9,376 nt of DNA from Saprospiraceae bacterium (GTDB lineage Bacteria > Bacteroidota > Bacteroidia > Chitinophagales > Saprospiraceae): NCBI GenBank assembly GCA_947441325.1, contig CANETR010000047.1, positions 1-9,376 of the forward strand, read 5' to 3'. The position numbers and the translations under genes were made by a program. The notes under the pieces are model-generated. The model made no database searches, had not been told where the DNA came from, and saw nothing but the letters and a program-made list of their open reading frames with translations. Position 1 is the stretch's first letter; every line of letters starts with the position of its first letter. Shown piece after piece: positions 7,868 to 9,376 of this stretch.

Positions 7868-8402
7868 CGTTGAGTTTTATATTGTATTTGCCAAGCATTT
7901 CCTGATATTTCGGCTCGTAGCGTCTTCTCATAGACTCGTGCTGTACCAGTTTTTGGATATTGATAATGCCATCTATAATTTGCTCGGGGCGTGGCGGGCA
8001 GCCCGGAACATACACATCAACCGGGATGATTCTGTCGATTCCCTGCAAAACGCTGTAAGTGTCGAATATACCACCAGAAGAGGCACAGGCGCCAACCGAC
8101 AGCACCCAACGGGGTTCAGCCATCTGTTCATAAACCTGTTTGAGGATCGGACCTAATTTCTTGGAAATGGTACCTGCAACAATGAGTAAATCTGCCTGAC
8201 GTGGTGAAAATGACATACGTTCCATTCCGAAACGCGAAAGGTCATAATTACTGCCCATCGTAGCCATGAATTCGATTCCACAGCAGGATGTGGCGAAAGG
8301 CAATGGCCAAATGGAATTTGACCTGGCAAGTGCCAATGCCTTATCAAGTGTAGTGAGCTGATAACCTTCACCGTTGATTACTTTATCATTTATTTCTCCC
8401 AT
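7851..8402 (-). CDS. nuoB: NADH-quinone oxidoreductase subunit B, [4Fe-4S] N2
   Basis: PSST-type subunit carrying cluster N2, the terminal electron donor to quinone. It has 183 residues. The N2 ligands are all present with the family's tandem-cysteine arrangement: C40 and C41 (FATSCCGIEFMA), C106 (VGACASSGG) and C135 (VPGCPPRPE). These correspond to C45, C46, C111 and C140 of Thermus Nqo6. The sequence RFGMERMSFSPRQADLLIVAGT at residues 57-78 is also typical. Its ATG at 8402 lies inside the 3' end of nuoA (13-bp overlap) and is preceded by a near-perfect Shine-Dalgarno, rare in this operon. Its own 3' end overlaps nuoC by 17 bp. Confidence 0.98.
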   Translation of the reverse strand: MGEINDKVINGEGYQLTTLDKALALARSNSIWPLPFATSCCGIEFMATMGSNYDLSRFGMERMSFSPRQADLLIVAGTISKKLGPILKQVYEQMAEPRWVLSVGACASSGGIFDTYSVLQGIDRIIPVDVYVPGCPPRPEQIIDGIINIQKLVQHESMRRRYEPKYQEMLGKYNIKLNDEQGV

Positions 8403-8764
8403 TCGAATCCTCCTTTTTTTAACACGTAATAAAATCCTACCAAAAACAGGCAGGCAAATATTACAACAGCCAAAAGCCCTTCAAGTTTCAAACTATAAAA
8501 ATTCACGGCATATGGATAGAAAAATATCACCTCCACATCGAAAAGTACAAAAAGAATGGCGGTCATAAAGTATTTAACCGAGACAGGAAACCTTGCATTA
8601 CCCTCCGATTCGATTCCGCATTCAAAATTCTCATCCTTAACCTTAGATTTTATCCGGGGGCTAAGTATGTGTGTAAGAAAAAGCGTAGTAACTACAAAAC
8701 CCAATGCCACAACAACTTGCAGTAGCAAAGGTAAATAATTAATATTTAGAGATTGGTCACCCAT
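8390..8764 (-). CDS. nuoA: NADH-quinone oxidoreductase subunit A
   Basis: Small membrane subunit (ND3 homologue) at the hinge between the two arms; its TM1-TM2 loop lines the quinone cavity. From ATG 8764 it has 124 residues with three helices, at about 10-33, 64-86 and 95-115. The cavity loop contains FECGIESEG (C49), and the TM2 acidic pair D76 and E78 (LFDVEVIFFYP) matches D79 and E81 of E. coli. A GTG further upstream at 8833 would add 23 residues of unconserved polar sequence and overlaps the candidate promoter, so ATG 8764 is preferred. The leader is A/T-rich with no Shine-Dalgarno. First gene of the operon; its C-terminal codons contain the nuoB ribosome binding site. Confidence 0.96.
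   Translation of the reverse strand: MGDQSLNINYLPLLLQVVVALGFVVTTLFLTHILSPRIKSKVKDENFECGIESEGNARFPVSVKYFMTAILFVLFDVEVIFFYPYAVNFYSLKLEGLLAVVIFACLFLVGFYYVLKKGGFEWEK
8409..8415 (-). promoter_or_regulatory. Shine-Dalgarno AAGGAGG for nuoB
   Basis: The minus strand reads AAGGAGG followed by 6 nt and the nuoB ATG. The site lies within the nuoA codons for Lys-Gly-Gly near its C-terminus. It is a strong match in an operon where most starts show none. Confidence 0.75.
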
Positions 8765-8832
8765 TATAGAATAATAAAGTTGAATTTGATGTCTAGAAAT
8801 TAGCGAAAGTTTACAGCTATTCCAAAGCGACA

Positions 8833-8840
8833 CAAATTTA
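8833..8840 (-). promoter_or_regulatory. Candidate Bacteroidota sigma-ABfr -7 element (TAAATTTG) for the nuo operon
   Basis: The minus strand reads TAAATTTG, an exact match to the TAnnTTTG consensus, about 68 nt before the nuoA ATG. A start site roughly 5-8 nt downstream would give a 5' leader of about 60 nt. The -33 TTTG is not matched: at the usual 19-21 nt spacing only TTCT-like sequence is present. This is therefore a half-supported promoter call. Confidence 0.45.
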
Positions 8841-8937
8841 TATTTTAAGCGGCTACTTTAAGAATTTTTTAATGTAAAAAAACAGCTTAGGCAAAAAAAA
8901 CAAGTCTAATCTTTTAAATTACTGATATAAAAATTTC

Positions 8938-8961
8938 AAATCAATTCCTACTAATTGATTT
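8938..8961. repeat. Perfect 9-bp inverted repeat with 6-nt loop upstream of nuoA
   Basis: Arms AAATCAATT and AATTGATTT flank CCTACT. It lies about 100 bp upstream of the candidate promoter. Read on the minus strand, the second arm is followed by GAAATTTTTAT, so it could be a weak AT-rich terminator for an unseen upstream minus-strand gene, or an operator for a dimeric regulator. In AT-rich DNA it may also be chance. Confidence 0.45.
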
Positions 8962-9170
8962 CCACAACCGAATCATTGATCAGATTTTAAAATAAGTCGC
9001 GCAGCATTATGAAGAAAAAAATAAGTCTCTGCTCCAAAATGCATCAGAACCTTCGAATCTGGCTTTAAACTGATTTATTAACAAAGGAAAAAAATTGGGA
9101 TATTTTTTTGGAAGTTAACACAGAATCTTTGTGGTAAAATTTACGCATTTCTCTCAACCAGGCTATTTTC

Positions 9171-9230
9171 ACGCAAAGGCGCAGAGAATGCACTTGATCT
9201 TTATTACGCAAAGAAGCGCAAAGACGAAGC
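9171..9230. repeat. Degenerate CGCAAAG-type intergenic repeat
   Basis: Four copies of an 8-mer of form RCGCARAG begin at 9171 (ACGCAAAG), 9179 (GCGCAGAG), 9206 (ACGCAAAG) and 9216 (GCGCAAAG). The first two are adjacent, and the pairs are 35 bp apart. From memory, strings of this kind (ACGCAAAGGCGCAGAG) are dispersed in the intergenic DNA of many Bacteroidota genomes. The preceding sequence at 9119-9140, with CACAGAATCTTTGTGG, may belong to the same degenerate element. Confidence 0.6.
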
Positions 9231-9309
9231 AAATCTGAATTAAGAAGGTAGAATTTAGAATTTACAAGAATGCCAGTGGTAAACCCTCAACACGAGCGCA
9301 TCTTAGTTT

Positions 9310-9355
9310 CTTTCAATCTTTCCTCTTTCACTCTTTCATTCTTTCCTCTTTCATC
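9310..9355. repeat. Pyrimidine-rich tandem repeat, two 23-bp copies
   Basis: Six CTTTC units start at 9310, 9318, 9325, 9333, 9341 and 9348, spaced 8-7-8-8-7. The two 23-bp halves (9310-9332 and 9333-9355) differ at three positions. The plus strand is almost pure C/T apart from single A residues. No spacers of unique sequence are present. Confidence 0.7.
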
Positions 9356-9376
9356 TACATTAAAACACAGATCAGG

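Larger units (their letters stand above)
8841..9376. other. Noncoding AT-rich region upstream of the nuo operon
   Basis: I see no coding sequence, tRNA or rRNA in this 536-bp stretch. It holds the inverted repeat at 8938-8961, CGCAAAG-type repeats at 9171-9230 and a pyrimidine-rich repeat at 9310-9355. A short direct repeat (TAGAATTTAGAATTTA) begins at 9249. The neighbouring gene must lie beyond 9376. Confidence 0.7.

Noticed and set aside
8390..8833. A longer nuoA starting at GTG 8833
   Set aside because: The extra 23 residues look unlike NuoA, and the GTG overlaps the TAAATTTG promoter candidate.
9100..9135. A plus-strand promoter near the AATCTTTG sequence
   Set aside because: It misses the first base of TAnnTTTG and no gene follows it on the plus strand.
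9310..9355. CTTTC repeats as a CRISPR array
   Set aside because: Units are only 7-8 bp (or 23 bp) and contiguous, with no unique spacers and no cas gene in view.

Overview
This window is most of a respiratory complex I (NADH:quinone oxidoreductase, nuo) operon. All genes lie on the minus strand, so they read from high to low coordinates in the canonical order nuoA-B-C-D-E-F-G-H-I-J-K-L. nuoL is cut by the left edge of the window, and any nuoM and nuoN would lie beyond it. Every gene was identified from cluster-ligand cysteines, quinone-site residues or conserved membrane carboxylates that can be read in the translation.

The host is most likely a free-living or environmental member of the Bacteroidota (Bacteroidetes). 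The composition is moderately AT-rich. Most genes lack a Shine-Dalgarno sequence and have A/T-rich leaders. A TAnnTTTG motif, the Bacteroidota -7 element, sits 5' of nuoA. nuoC and nuoD are separate, and NuoG is the short form without a molybdopterin-type domain. The presence of nuoE, nuoF and nuoG argues against a gut Bacteroides, whose nuo clusters are known to lack the NADH module. I cannot name a genus.

Layout, right to left: 8841-9376 is noncoding, with a 9-bp perfect inverted repeat, CGCAAAG-type repeats and a pyrimidine-rich 23-bp tandem repeat. A candidate promoter lies at 8833-8840. Then come nuoA (8764-8390), nuoB (8402-7851), nuoC (7867-7343), nuoD (7341-6118), nuoE (6116-5589), nuoF (5582-4233), nuoG (4196-3234), nuoH (3234-2206), nuoI (2179-1640), nuoJ (1634-1131), nuoK (1095-802) and nuoL (797 to beyond 1). 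Genes overlap by up to 17 bp or are separated by at most 36 bp, and no internal terminator or promoter was seen, so this looks like one polycistronic unit.

The genes work together as follows. NuoE, NuoF and NuoG form the NADH-oxidising module (FMN, N1a, N3, N1b, N4, N5). NuoB, NuoC, NuoD and NuoI carry electrons through N6a, N6b and N2 to quinone. NuoA, NuoH, NuoJ, NuoK and NuoL form the proton-translocating membrane arm. I found no undescribed system here. The least ordinary items are the truncated NuoG with a rearranged C-terminal cysteine cluster, the uneven use of Shine-Dalgarno sites, and the repeats upstream of the operon.
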